Positions 36,051-45,505 are shown, counted from the first letter of the stretch. The stretch: DNA of 64,000 nucleotides from Micrococcaceae bacterium Sec5.8 (GCA_039636775.1 CP143429.1:1240001-1304000); one strand, 5' to 3'. The notes: a model not told the origin generated them from the sequence alone. Translations and numbers: made by a program.

Positions 36051-37309
36051 CCACCGATACCGACGCCGCCGGCACCAACAAGGCCGGCACCACCAACGCT
36101 GCCGCCCCGGGAGCCGGGAGCGCCACGGAACCCCGCCAGGTGGCCGAAGCCACCCGGTCCGGCGGCCCCCGCCGGACACGGCCGAACCGCCGCAGGATCG
36201 CCGGCGCAGCAGCCGCGGCCGCCGGTACGGCCCTTCTGGTGCTCCTGCCGCTGCTCAACCTGTCCTTGCCCGGTGTACTGCCCGGACCGACGTACACGCC
36301 AGGATCGCTCCAGCTGCTGGCGATGTCCATGCTCATGGCCGCCGCCGCGTTGACTTACCACCTGCTGCTCGGTGTCGCCGGCCTGTTGTCTTTCGGGCAT
36401 GCGCTGTACTTCGGCGCCGGAGTCTATGGCCTGGCCATGATCTTGCAGAACCTGGATATCCCGCTGCTGCCCGCGATGGGGCTGACCCTGCTGCTAGTGA
36501 TTGTGCTGGCCCATGTAGTGGGGAGCATCAGCCTGCGGGTCAGCGGAATCCCGTTCGCCATGGTCACGCTGGCGTTCGCGCAGGCCGGATCGGTGATCGT
36601 GGGCCGCAACCCGAACGGCACCACCGGCGGCGACGAAGGCCTGACGCTGCGCACCGATAACCTGCCCGACTTTCTCGTGGGCGTGGTCAACACCCGCAAC
36701 CTCTACTGGCTGGCCCTGGCGGTGCTCGTGGTGGTCTTCGTCGTGGTCACCTGGGTGCAGTCCTCCCGCGCCGGGCACGTCGCCGCCGCCGTCCGCGAGA
36801 ACGAACTCCGCGTCCGCGTCCTTGGCCTGCAGCCGTACCTGGTGAAGCTGCTGATCTTCGTGGTCTCCGCCGTCCTGGTGAGCATTATCGGCATGGTGTT
36901 CCTGTTGCTGCAAAGCGGCGCCGTCCCGCGGGCCATGTCCGCCGACCTCACCATTACCCTGCTCGTCATGGTGGTGCTGGGCGGTGTCGGCTCGCGCTGG
37001 GGCGCCGTGATCGGCGGGGTCTTCTACACCATCCTGGACCAGCGCCTCACGACCTTGGCGAACTCCGACGCCATCGCCGCGCTGCCGGACATCCTGCGGG
37101 TACCGTTGTCTGAGCCCCTTTTCATCCTGGGAACCCTGTTCATCCTCGTGGTGCTCTTCCTGCCCGGTGGCTTGACGGGCACGGCGCAGCGGCTGGCCCG
37201 ACGCCGGGACCGGCACAGAGCCCGGCCCGGCAGCCCCGGAGCCGGACCCGCGGGAACGGCAAGCGAAAGGACGGCGATGTCCCGCGAGATCCTGGCGGAA
37301 TCGGCATGA
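36047..37309 (+). CDS. livM: ABC transporter permease, LivM type
   Basis: 420-aa permease. A hydrophilic N-terminal extension of about 50 residues (Ala/Thr-rich then Arg-rich) precedes the membrane core. Core marks are LLLGVAGLLSFGHALYFGAG, SGIPFAMVTLAFAQ and a C-terminal LVMVVLGGVGSRWGAVIGG. A basic cytoplasmic tail follows. Four-nt overlaps with the LivH-type gene and with the CoA ligase show strict coupling. Confidence 0.92.
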   Translation: MTTDTDAAGTNKAGTTNAAAPGAGSATEPRQVAEATRSGGPRRTRPNRRRIAGAAAAAAGTALLVLLPLLNLSLPGVLPGPTYTPGSLQLLAMSMLMAAAALTYHLLLGVAGLLSFGHALYFGAGVYGLAMILQNLDIPLLPAMGLTLLLVIVLAHVVGSISLRVSGIPFAMVTLAFAQAGSVIVGRNPNGTTGGDEGLTLRTDNLPDFLVGVVNTRNLYWLALAVLVVVFVVVTWVQSSRAGHVAAAVRENELRVRVLGLQPYLVKLLIFVVSAVLVSIIGMVFLLLQSGAVPRAMSADLTITLLVMVVLGGVGSRWGAVIGGVFYTILDQRLTTLANSDAIAALPDILRVPLSEPLFILGTLFILVVLFLPGGLTGTAQRLARRRDRHRARPGSPGAGPAGTASERTAMSREILAESA

Positions 37310-38940
37310 TTCCCGCCGACGGACTGCACACCCTGGGCCGCTGGACTACGGACCGCAGCCTGGCCACCCCGCAACGGATCGCCATCGACGACCGCGGGTG
37401 CACGCTCACCTACGGGGAGCTGGAACGCCGGGCGGACCGCCTCGCAACCGGTATGAAAACCGCCGGCTACGTTCCGGGGGACCGGGTTGCGACCCTCACC
37501 GGCAACAGCTCGGACCACGTAGTGGTGTTCTTCGCCTGCGCCAAGGCCGGCCTGGTCCTGGTCCCGCTGTCCTGGCGGCTCGCGGCCCAGGAACTCGCTG
37601 CGCAGCTTGAGCTCGCGGACCCGCAGCTGCTGCTGGTCGAGGACGAGCTCGACTCGCTCGCCGCGGCGGCGTGCATCCTGCTGGCGCACCGGCCGCGCAC
37701 CGCGGCGCTCGGTCCCGGCGGCATTGAAAAGTCCGTGCCCCCGCCGTCCCGGACCCTCAGCCAGAGGCGGAGCGAAGCAAGCAGGGAAGTGCGGGACGAA
37801 GACCCCCTCCTGATGATTTTCACGTCCGGCACGGAAGGTGCCAGCAAAGCCGCGGTCCTGACCCATGCGAACTGCTTCTGGACCAACCTGTCGCTGTCCC
37901 GGACGATGGATCTGGGCAGCACCGACGTCGTCCTGGCCGTGCTGCCGCAGTTCCACGTCGGCGGGTGGAACATCCAGCCCCTGCTGGCCTGGTGGACCGG
38001 TGCCACCGTAGTCCTGGAACGCGGCTTCGAACCCGGCCGTGTCCTGCAGCTCATCGCGGAGCGGCGCGTGAGCATGCTCATGGGCGTCCCCACCCAGTAC
38101 CTGATGCTGGCCGAACACCCCGATTTTGCGTCCGCAGAGCTTGGCAGCCTGCGGCACGCCGTGGTGGGCGGGGCACCCATGCCGGCGCCGCTGCTGCGGA
38201 TCTGGCACCGCAGGGGAGTGGCGCTGAGCCAGGGCTACGGCCTCACCGAGGCGTCACCCAATGTGCTCTGCCTGCCCAACGAGGACGCCGCCCGGATGGT
38301 GGGGTATTCGGGAAAACCGTACCCGCACGTCGCCGTCGCGGTGGCTGATCCCGTGACCGGGGCGGTCCTCGACGGCGCCGCCACCGGCGAACTGCTGGTG
38401 GGCGGCCCGGGGGTCTTCGCCGGCTACTTCCGCGACCCGGCCGCGACGGCTGCCGTCCTGGCGGGGGACTGGCTGCGCACCGGTGACCTCGTGGAACGCG
38501 ACGCCGAGGGGTACATCAAAGTGTTGGACCGGCTCAAGGACATCTTCATTTCCGGTGGCGAGAACGTGGCTCCGGCCGAGGTCGAGGCGGTGCTGCTGGC
38601 CCATCCTGCCGTTGCCCAGGCCGCCGTCGTTGGTGTGGAGGATGCGCGCTGGGGCGAAACCGGTGTCGCCTTCGTGGTGGTCCGCCCGGGCCTGGCGACA
38701 GACGGACAGGAACTCCTCGACCATTGCGCGGCGCTGCTGGCGCCGTTCAAAGTCCCCGCCCGCATCGAGATGGTCGGCGCCCTGCCCCGGACGGCGCTGA
38801 ACAAGGTGCTGCGCGCCAGGCTGCGGCAACAGCTTGAGGGCCGCGGAACTGCAGGACGTCCCGACACCCCGGACACGCCCCCCGGAGCCGCGTCCGGGTC
38901 TGTGGCCTTCTCGCGTCCCGTGACCGGCGGCGGGCTGTGA
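37306..38940 (+). CDS. Acyl-CoA synthetase (AMP-dependent synthetase/ligase family)
   Basis: 544-aa adenylate-forming enzyme that would activate a carboxylic acid to its CoA thioester. Motifs: TSGTEGASK at 173-181 (P-loop-like; Glu and Ser replace the usual Thr and Pro), GYGLTEASP, RTGDLVERDAEGYIKVLDRLKD and PRTALNKVLR with the C-terminal catalytic lysine. It resembles medium/long-chain or aromatic acid CoA ligases. Its position directly after an importer suggests uptake-coupled activation of the imported acid (inference). It overlaps both neighbours by 4 nt. Confidence 0.88.
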   Translation: MIPADGLHTLGRWTTDRSLATPQRIAIDDRGCTLTYGELERRADRLATGMKTAGYVPGDRVATLTGNSSDHVVVFFACAKAGLVLVPLSWRLAAQELAAQLELADPQLLLVEDELDSLAAAACILLAHRPRTAALGPGGIEKSVPPPSRTLSQRRSEASREVRDEDPLLMIFTSGTEGASKAAVLTHANCFWTNLSLSRTMDLGSTDVVLAVLPQFHVGGWNIQPLLAWWTGATVVLERGFEPGRVLQLIAERRVSMLMGVPTQYLMLAEHPDFASAELGSLRHAVVGGAPMPAPLLRIWHRRGVALSQGYGLTEASPNVLCLPNEDAARMVGYSGKPYPHVAVAVADPVTGAVLDGAATGELLVGGPGVFAGYFRDPAATAAVLAGDWLRTGDLVERDAEGYIKVLDRLKDIFISGGENVAPAEVEAVLLAHPAVAQAAVVGVEDARWGETGVAFVVVRPGLATDGQELLDHCAALLAPFKVPARIEMVGALPRTALNKVLRARLRQQLEGRGTAGRPDTPDTPPGAASGSVAFSRPVTGGGL

Positions 38941-39620
38941 GCGCCGTGCCGCGCACTGCGCGGGGCACCCGAACGCGCGCCAAGCTGCTGCAGGCGGCCG
39001 AGACGGTCTTCGCGTCGGTCGGGTACCACGAGGCCTCCATCGTCAAGATCACCGAGGAAGCGGGGGTCGGCCTCGGCACTTTTTACCTGTACTTCGAGGG
39101 CAAACAGGCCATTTTCGACGAGGTCGTCGAGGACTTGAACCGGCGGGTCCGGCACGCCATGACCGACGCCGCCCGCTCCGCCGGCAACCGGCTTGCGGCC
39201 GAACGCGCGGGGTTCCGCGCCTTCTTCAAGTTCACGGCGGAACATCCCGCGCTGTACCGGATTATCCGCCAGGCCGAGTTCGTCTCGCCAGGGGCTCTGC
39301 GGCTGCACTACACCCGGATCGTCAACGGCTACATCGAAGGACTTAAAGCCGCGCAACTCAGCGGCGAAGTCCGGGCGATGGATCCCACCGTGGCGGCCTG
39401 GGCCCTGATGGGCATCGGTGAGCTGATCGGCATGCGCTGGGTGCTCTGGGACGAGGAGGGCGTCGAACCCTTGCAGGGTGCCCGGCCGGACGTCCCGGAG
39501 GACGTCTTTGAGGAAATGATGCAGTTCATCGAACGGGCGCTCGCCCCGGCACCGGCGGACGTTCCTGTGGCCGGCCCCGCTCCAAGCACCATCCAGACCC
39601 AGGAAGGGACAGCCCCATGA
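38937..39620 (+). CDS. TetR family transcriptional regulator
   Basis: 227-aa TetR repressor-type protein. The N-terminal helix-turn-helix covers about residues 13-60 (TRAKLLQAAETVFASVGYHE, then ITEEAGVGLGTFYLYFEGK). The ligand-binding C-terminal domain is helical, and a Pro/Ala-rich tail is added. It is seventh in the operon, so it probably autoregulates the operon through the promoter at 32275; acyl-CoA-type ligands are common for such regulators next to CoA ligases (inference). GTG start overlapping the ligase stop. Confidence 0.9.
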   Translation: MSAVPRTARGTRTRAKLLQAAETVFASVGYHEASIVKITEEAGVGLGTFYLYFEGKQAIFDEVVEDLNRRVRHAMTDAARSAGNRLAAERAGFRAFFKFTAEHPALYRIIRQAEFVSPGALRLHYTRIVNGYIEGLKAAQLSGEVRAMDPTVAAWALMGIGELIGMRWVLWDEEGVEPLQGARPDVPEDVFEEMMQFIERALAPAPADVPVAGPAPSTIQTQEGTAP

Positions 39621-40522
39621 GCCAGGAAACCAGCAATCCCAGCTACCGAACCACTGACGTTGAGGTCCGTGGCGGAACCCTGCACACCGCCCTCTGGGGA
39701 CCCGAGGACCCGGCCGCCCCGACCATCCTCGCGGTCCACGGCGTCACAGCCTCGCACATGGCGTGGGCGGTGCTGGCCCACGAGCTGCCGGACATCCGGA
39801 TCATCGCCCCCGACCTGCGGGGCCGGGGCCGGAGCAACGCGCTGCCTGCGCCCTACGGAATGCCGTCCCACGCCGGGGACCTCGCCGCGGTGCTGGGCGC
39901 GCTCAGCACCGGGCCCGTCGTGGTGGTGGGCCACTCCATGGGCGCCTTCGCGTCCCTGGTCCTCGCGAACCTGTTCCCCGAGCGCGTGCGGTCCCTGGTG
40001 CTGGTCGACGGCGGATTGCCGCTGCAGGTTCCGGCGGACCTGAGCGACGAACAGATCGTGGCCGCCGTGCTGGGTCCCGCGGCGGAGCGCCTGAACGCCA
40101 CCTTCGCCAGCCGGGAGGTGTACCGCAGCTTCTGGAAACAGCACCCGGCTTTCAGCGCTGACTGGGGCCCCTTCGTGGAGGACTATGTCGACTACGACCT
40201 CACCGGAGAGGAACCGTTGCTCCGGCCGGCCACCCAGTACCGGGCCATGGCCGATGACACTGGGGAACTGCACCGCGGCGCCTCCCTCCTGAGAGCCTTG
40301 GACGAACTGGCGGTGGAGACCCTCGTGCTGCGGGCACCGCGCGGGCTGCTCAACGAGCCCGGCGGCCTGTACGCGCCCGGCTACCTGGACGCCTGGGCGG
40401 AGAAATTGCCGGCCTTGACCGTCCGGGAAGTTCCGGATGTCAACCATTACACGATCATTATGGGCGCGGCCGGAGCTGCTGCCGTCGCGGACACTGTCCG
40501 GGAGGCCCTGGCCGCAGCCTGA
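39617..40522 (+). CDS. Alpha/beta hydrolase
   Basis: 301-aa alpha/beta-hydrolase fold enzyme. The nucleophile elbow is GHSMG (105-109; Ser107), the oxyanion HG is at 41-42 in AVHGVTAS, and the catalytic His is likely in DVNHYTI near the C-terminus. Substrate unknown: ester, thioester or C-C bond hydrolysis are possible. As last gene of the transporter/ligase operon it may release or process the acid that the ligase activates. ATG overlaps the TetR stop by 4 nt. Confidence 0.88.
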   Translation: MSQETSNPSYRTTDVEVRGGTLHTALWGPEDPAAPTILAVHGVTASHMAWAVLAHELPDIRIIAPDLRGRGRSNALPAPYGMPSHAGDLAAVLGALSTGPVVVVGHSMGAFASLVLANLFPERVRSLVLVDGGLPLQVPADLSDEQIVAAVLGPAAERLNATFASREVYRSFWKQHPAFSADWGPFVEDYVDYDLTGEEPLLRPATQYRAMADDTGELHRGASLLRALDELAVETLVLRAPRGLLNEPGGLYAPGYLDAWAEKLPALTVREVPDVNHYTIIMGAAGAAAVADTVREALAAA

Positions 40523-40549
40523 GCTCCGGCGGCCAGTGCAGCCGGACCG

Positions 40550-40831
40550 TCAGAGGGCTTCCTCCAGGATCCTGGTTTTCGGGGCGCCCTGGAGGGCAGG
40601 TGCCGCCGCCGGGGACGTCCAGACGTTCGCCTTCAGGTTGGCCAGCAGTGCTTCCGCCTGGGACCGAAGCGTGAAGTCGAGTTCGACCACAACGTAGTGC
40701 GGGTCCTCCACCGGCCGGCTAATCCGGTGCGCGATCACGCCCGACGCCGCCCGCCCGACGGGATCCCGATCAAACGCGCTCTTCCAGAGACCAAAATCCG
40801 CAATGCCGTGCTCAATCTGCAAGGTGTACAT
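40550..40831 (-). CDS. Small conserved protein, possible dimeric alpha/beta-barrel fold
   Basis: 93-aa protein starting MYTLQIEHGIADFGLWKSAF, containing YVVVELDF and EALLANLKANVW. The beta-alpha-beta pattern and the xFxxWKxAFDxD phrase resemble small ferredoxin-like dimeric barrel proteins (ABM/EthD-like), but assignment is tentative. AGGAGGG is ideally placed before the ATG at 40831. It is convergent with the hydrolase gene and divergent from the LuxR-type regulator. Confidence 0.65.
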   Translation of the reverse strand: MYTLQIEHGIADFGLWKSAFDRDPVGRAASGVIAHRISRPVEDPHYVVVELDFTLRSQAEALLANLKANVWTSPAAAPALQGAPKTRILEEAL

Positions 40832-40988
40832 GCCAATCCCTCCTGCGTTGTCCTGTGCCCCCGAATGCGGGGATATTTCACCGTAGGCGCACCCCGGTGC
40901 CTCGGACATCCCAGAAATCTGGTGACGGCGGCCGGACTCAGCGCCGGGTGGCCGGGCGCATGGGCGCGGCTTGGAACATACTGAACTC

Positions 40989-42122
40989 ATGACCACCAGC
41001 TGGGCGTTCAGCCGGAGCCTGGAGCGCCTGGGGCAGCTCTGCCGGGACATGCTCGATGACAAGGAGCTGCGCCGGGAAGTGCTTGCCGAACTCGGCGCAA
41101 GGGTGCCGTTCAGCGCCTACGCCTGGCCCCTGACGGATCCGGAATCGGCTACCGGCATCGCCCCGATGGCCCGGATCCCCTGCCCGGACAAACTACCGGA
41201 GCTCATCCGGCTCAAGTACGTGACACCGCAGGGCCGTTGGACGGCGCTAATGCGTTCGCCGCGGCCCGCAGCGACCCTCCTCACGGCCACGGGCGGAGAT
41301 CCTGCGCGCAGTCCGTTATGGAGCGGGCTGTTGATCCACCACGGGGTGGCGGACGTGCTCTCAACCGTCTTTGCTGACAAACATGGCTGCTGGGGCTGGC
41401 TGGACCTCTGGCGTATCGGGAACGACGGCACCTTTTCCGCTGTGGAGACCAACTATCTCGCAACGGCCGCGCCGATGGTGGCGGCCGGCCTTCGGCGGAG
41501 CCGTGCAGCCCAATGCCGGCGGGACGCGGAGGCCGGGGGCACCGCCGCCGCCGTCCGGCAGCCACTGCCGCCACAGGCCGTGCTGACCCTGGACGAGGCC
41601 CTGGCCGTGGCGGGGCAGACGGTTTCGGCCGGGGAGTGGTTGAAGCTGCTGCAGCGGGGGCCGCGGCCGTACCAGGACGTGCCGGCGGAGGTCCTCAACG
41701 TCGCCGCCCAGCTGCTGGCCCGCGAGGCCGGGGTGGACACCCACCCTGCCATGTCGCGGGTCTCCGTCGGCGACGGCAACTGGGCGCTGCTGCGCGCCAC
41801 CCGAATGGTGGGGGGCCGGTGGGGGGCGACTCCTCCGCTCGCGGTGACCATCCAGGAATGCCCGGCGGCGGACCGGCTTGAGGTTTTCGCCCGCTGCTTC
41901 GCGCTCACCCCGCAGCAGCACCGGCTGCTCGAACTTACCGCTGGGGGACTCAGCACGGCGGAGCTGGCCGCGGTCCTGGGGATCCGTCCCTACACCGTGC
42001 AGGACCAGTTCAAGGCTGTGTTCGCTGTCTGCGGTGTCCGGAGCCGCAGCGCGCTGCTGGGCCTGGCTCTAGGCACCGCAGCCAGGCCGGCCGGCACCGG
42101 CCCGGCCTCCGGGAGGTCGTAG
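40989..42122 (+). CDS. LuxR-type helix-turn-helix transcriptional regulator
   Basis: 377-aa regulator. The C-terminal LuxR HTH spans about residues 310-365 (LTPQQHRLLELTAGGLSTAE and LAAVLGIRPYTVQDQFKAVF). The N-terminal about 180 residues may form a GAF/PAS-like sensor (CWGWLDLWRIGNDGTFSAVE); ligand unknown. No strong Shine-Dalgarno precedes the ATG at 40989, and a CATACT hexamer ends six bases upstream, so a leaderless transcript is possible. Its target is unknown; neighbours are the small barrel protein and the Moco genes. Confidence 0.82.
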   Translation: MTTSWAFSRSLERLGQLCRDMLDDKELRREVLAELGARVPFSAYAWPLTDPESATGIAPMARIPCPDKLPELIRLKYVTPQGRWTALMRSPRPAATLLTATGGDPARSPLWSGLLIHHGVADVLSTVFADKHGCWGWLDLWRIGNDGTFSAVETNYLATAAPMVAAGLRRSRAAQCRRDAEAGGTAAAVRQPLPPQAVLTLDEALAVAGQTVSAGEWLKLLQRGPRPYQDVPAEVLNVAAQLLAREAGVDTHPAMSRVSVGDGNWALLRATRMVGGRWGATPPLAVTIQECPAADRLEVFARCFALTPQQHRLLELTAGGLSTAELAAVLGIRPYTVQDQFKAVFAVCGVRSRSALLGLALGTAARPAGTGPASGRS

Positions 42123-42149
42123 GGCGCTGCCGCGGGGAGCCGGAACCGG

Positions 42150-42416
42150 CTAGCCGCCGGCGAAAGGCGGCAGGACGTCGATGACGTCGTCCGGTTGCAC
42201 CGCCGCCGTCCGGGTCCGGACGGCCACCTCGTTGAGAAGGAAGCTGCTCCGGGACAGCAGGCGCGCCAGCGGCGGGGTCCCGGCGGGGGGCTCCGGCCGT
42301 TCGACGGCGAGGATGGCGTCCAGGAGCGCGGCGACCGTGGCGCCGGCGGGAAGCTCGAAGTGTTCCTCCTCGACGCCGGCGGCAGCGCGCGCGGCAGCGA
42401 AGTAACGTACGTTCAC
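42150..42416 (-). CDS. moaD: Molybdopterin synthase sulfur carrier subunit MoaD
   Basis: 88-aa ubiquitin-fold protein ending in the essential Gly-Gly, whose C-terminus is thiocarboxylated to donate sulfur to precursor Z. NVRYFAAARAAAGVEEE at the start and DVLPPFAGG at the end match the family. GTG start, 7 nt after the moaA stop, so moaA-moaD form an operon. Its partner MoaE is encoded at 47809. Confidence 0.92.
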   Translation of the reverse strand: MNVRYFAAARAAAGVEEEHFELPAGATVAALLDAILAVERPEPPAGTPPLARLLSRSSFLLNEVAVRTRTAAVQPDDVIDVLPPFAGG

Positions 42417-42423
42417 AGGTGGT

Positions 42424-43560
42424 TCAGCCTCCGATGGCGCTCATGCTGCGGTCCGGCTGGACGAAGTCCGGGGCGTCCAGTCCCACGTGGTCCATGCCGT
42501 GGGCCTTGGGCTTGATCCACATGGCGTCCTGCCAGCGTTCGGCAAGCTGTGCGTCGCTGGCGCCCTCCCGGAGCAGCCCCAGAAGGTCCACTTCTTCGCG
42601 GGAGAACAGACAGCTCATGATCTTGCCCTCGGCAGTGATGCGGGTGCGCCGGCAGTCGGAGCAGAACGGCTCAGTTACGGAGGCGATGATTCCCACGGTC
42701 CCCAGGACGGGTCCGGCGGCCTCGTCGGTGCCGGGAACCCTCGCCCGGACCTCGAAGCGTTCCGCCGGGGCGCCGTCGCGGTCCCGCGGATCGGCGCTGA
42801 GCACGTAGTCGACGGAGAGGAGTTCGCGGATCTCCGCGGCGGTGATCATGTTCCGGCGGGTCCAGCCGTGGTCGGCGTCGAGCGGCATCTGCTCGATGAA
42901 GCGCAGTTCATAGCCGCGGCCCAGCGCCCACGCCAGCAGGGACGGGGACTCGGCGTCATTGATGCCGCGCATCAGAACGGCGTTGAGTTTCACCGGTCCC
43001 AGCCCGGCGGCCCACGCGGCGTCCACGCCGGCCAGGACCTTATTCAGGAACGGCCGGCGCGTCAGCTGGGTGAACGTCTCCTCATGGAGCGAGTCCAGCG
43101 ACACGTTGATGCGGGTCAGGCCCGCGGCCTTCAACGCAGCGGCCTTCTTATCCAGCCCGACGGCGTTCGTCGTCATGGAGATCGGAAGGTCGGGGTGGGC
43201 GAGGCGAAGTGCAGAAATGATGTCCAGCAGATCGGCCCGGACCAGCGGTTCGCCGCCGGTAAGCCGCAGCTCGCGAACGCCCAACGTGTCGACGCCGATC
43301 CGCACGATGCGGACGATCTCCTCGGCTGACATCACGGCCTGTTTGGAGAGCCACTCCAGGCCCTCCGCCGGCATGCAGTAGGTACAGCGCAAATTGCATT
43401 TATCCGTCAGGGAGAGCCTCATGTCGGTGGCGCGCCGTCCGTAACGGTCGACGAGGCCGGCGGGCATGCCGTCCGGCCGCCCGCCCAACTGCGCACTTGA
43501 GGAGCCCGCACCGGGGCTGTCATCCGCGCGGGGCTGGGGCATACCTAGCTGAACACTCAT
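42424..43560 (-). CDS. moaA: GTP 3',8-cyclase MoaA
   Basis: 378-aa radical-SAM enzyme that begins molybdenum-cofactor synthesis from GTP, acting with MoaC. The N-terminal [4Fe-4S] motif CNLRCTYC has Cys55, 59 and 62. The C-terminal second cluster motif is CSDCRRTR followed by a later Cys in KIMSCLF, and the protein ends in Gly-Gly, required in the family. A disordered N-terminal extension (about residues 1-35) precedes the core. ATG at 43560. It is divergent from the molybdoenzyme gene. Confidence 0.95.
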   Translation of the reverse strand: MSVQLGMPQPRADDSPGAGSSSAQLGGRPDGMPAGLVDRYGRRATDMRLSLTDKCNLRCTYCMPAEGLEWLSKQAVMSAEEIVRIVRIGVDTLGVRELRLTGGEPLVRADLLDIISALRLAHPDLPISMTTNAVGLDKKAAALKAAGLTRINVSLDSLHEETFTQLTRRPFLNKVLAGVDAAWAAGLGPVKLNAVLMRGINDAESPSLLAWALGRGYELRFIEQMPLDADHGWTRRNMITAAEIRELLSVDYVLSADPRDRDGAPAERFEVRARVPGTDEAAGPVLGTVGIIASVTEPFCSDCRRTRITAEGKIMSCLFSREEVDLLGLLREGASDAQLAERWQDAMWIKPKAHGMDHVGLDAPDFVQPDRSMSAIGG

Positions 43561-43657
43561 AAATTCAGGCTACGCCACCGCGGGGCCGGCAACACCGCCG
43601 CGGGCCCGATTCCGCCGGCAGCGTTCCATTCGCCGCGGACAAATCTATGCTGGAGGA

Positions 43658-45379
43658 GTGAACAGCACCCCGCATGATCAACCCGGCGCTCCGATCGGCA
43701 CACCGCGGAGCGCCCGGCGCCTGGCTGAGGTCCCGCTTGCCGAAGTCCCGCCGGAGAGTGGGCGGCAAAGCCCGCAGCCGCCGGCCGGCGGGCCACCGGA
43801 CAACGGGCGGCGCATTCGGGCCCGCTGGGCTGCCGGCGCCGGCGTCGTTGCCGTGGGTGCCGGCCTCGCCCTGGGCGAGCTCGCGGCAGGACTCATCAGT
43901 CCCTCACTCTCGCCGGTGACCGCTGTCGGCGGCGCGGTGATTGACACGGTCCCGCCGGGGGTCAAGGACTGGGCCATCGCCCTCTTCGGCACGGCTGATA
44001 AGGCTGCTTTGCTGGGCGGCATGGGACTGCTCATCGCCGTGCTGGCAGCACTGTGCGGGGTGGTGGAATTGCGCCGCCGTTTCGCCGGGGCAGCCATCAT
44101 TGCCACCTTTGGTGCCGCGGGGCTCGTGGCTGTTCTGAGCCGGACGGAACTGACAGCCAATGCCATTCCCGCCCCGTTGCTCGCCGCCGCCGTGGGAATG
44201 ATTCTGCTGCGCTGGCTGATCCGGCGGCTGGAAGAGTGGCGGACCGGCAGCGAACCGGACGTGCCGGTTTCGGGGGCCGCTGCCACGCCGCCCACCGCCG
44301 CGCGGCCCCCTGCCCGCCGACGGTTCCTGCAGGTGCTCGGCGGAACGGCCGCTGGCGCCGTCATTGCAGGGGTGCTGGCAGCGACAATCCGGGGAGCTGC
44401 CGCCGCCGTCAGCGAATTGCGCAGCAAACTGGTGCTCCCCGCGCCCGTGTCAACGGCTCCTCCGATCCCGGACGGCGCCGACGTCCGGCTTGACGGCGTC
44501 AGCCCGCTGGTCACACCCACCAACGACTTTTACCGGATCGACACCGCCCTGCGTGTCCCCGTGGTGGACCCCGCGCAGTGGACGCTCAAAGTCACGGGAC
44601 TCGTGGAGCGGGACATTTCCCTTGACTTCGCCGCGTTGCTGGCCAAACCCTTGATCGAACGGCACATCACCATCGCCTGCGTATCCAATGAGGTGGGAGG
44701 GGACCTGATCGGCAATGCCCGGTGGCTGGGTTGGCCGGTCCGGGACCTGCTGGCACTGGCAGGCCCGAAGGCCGGCGCGGACATGGTCCTGTCACGTAGC
44801 TCGGACGGCTGGACCGCCGGAACCCCGTTGGGGGCGCTGACGGACAACCGGGACGCGCTCCTGGCGGTCGGCATGAACGGCGAACCGCTGCCGCTGGAGC
44901 ACGGCTTCCCCGTCCGGCTGATCGTTCCGGGCCTCTATGGCTACGTTGCGGCCACCAAGTGGGTTACCGAATTGAAGGTGACGCGGTTCGCGGACGACGC
45001 CGGCTACTGGACACCCCGCGGCTGGACCGAGCGGGGACCCATCAAGATGTCCTCCCGCATCGACACTCCCCGGGACGGCCGCTCCGTGGGCGCCGGGACG
45101 GTGGCTTTCGGCGGTGTCGCCTGGGCCCAGCACACCGGGATAGCGCGCGTGGACCTGCGGGTCAACCGTGGCGTGTGGCAGCAGGCGGAGCTGGCTCCCG
45201 GGATTTCCCTCGACACCTGGTACCAGTGGAAGCTGGCGGTGCCGCTCACCCCCGGAAACTATGAAATCCAGGTCCGCGCCACGGACCGCAATGGCGTGGC
45301 GCAAGTGGAGGACCGCGCGCCGGTGGCGCCCAGCGGGGCCACTGGCTTTCACACCGTTAGAGTTGACGTGAAGTCCTAA
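43658..45379 (+). CDS. Membrane-anchored molybdopterin-dependent oxidoreductase (sulfite oxidase-type domain)
   Basis: 573-aa protein. A polar N-terminus is followed by about four hydrophobic segments (roughly residues 52-195) and another near 225-245. The C-terminal about 300 residues form an oxidoreductase molybdopterin-binding domain (ITIACVSNEVGGDLIGNARW) with the likely Mo-ligand Cys341 and a dimerisation-type C-terminal domain (YEIQVRATDRNGVAQ). It fits the actinobacterial membrane-bound SUOX-like group; the physiological substrate is unknown. GTG start with -10-like TATGCT ending six bases before it and a GGAGGA touching the start, so leaderless initiation is likely. Confidence 0.88.
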   Translation: MNSTPHDQPGAPIGTPRSARRLAEVPLAEVPPESGRQSPQPPAGGPPDNGRRIRARWAAGAGVVAVGAGLALGELAAGLISPSLSPVTAVGGAVIDTVPPGVKDWAIALFGTADKAALLGGMGLLIAVLAALCGVVELRRRFAGAAIIATFGAAGLVAVLSRTELTANAIPAPLLAAAVGMILLRWLIRRLEEWRTGSEPDVPVSGAAATPPTAARPPARRRFLQVLGGTAAGAVIAGVLAATIRGAAAAVSELRSKLVLPAPVSTAPPIPDGADVRLDGVSPLVTPTNDFYRIDTALRVPVVDPAQWTLKVTGLVERDISLDFAALLAKPLIERHITIACVSNEVGGDLIGNARWLGWPVRDLLALAGPKAGADMVLSRSSDGWTAGTPLGALTDNRDALLAVGMNGEPLPLEHGFPVRLIVPGLYGYVAATKWVTELKVTRFADDAGYWTPRGWTERGPIKMSSRIDTPRDGRSVGAGTVAFGGVAWAQHTGIARVDLRVNRGVWQQAELAPGISLDTWYQWKLAVPLTPGNYEIQVRATDRNGVAQVEDRAPVAPSGATGFHTVRVDVKS

Positions 45380-45390
45380 CCGGCCGGGCG

Positions 45391-45450
45391 AACCCGCCAG
45401 GCCGCCCGCCAGGCCGCCCGCCCGGCCGCCCGTCCGGCCGCCCGTCCGGT
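45391..45450. repeat. Five 12-bp tandem repeats after the molybdoenzyme gene
   Basis: Units at 45391, 45403, 45415, 45427 and 45439 follow the pattern CGCCCG(C/T)C(A/C)GGC, with the first two bases degenerate in unit 1. They lie in the 126-nt gap before moeA. Confidence 0.8.
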
Positions 45451-45505
45451 AAGGAAGCCGGACCGGCGAACCCGGCCAACGGCTCAGATGAGGGGTCACC
45501 ACCGT

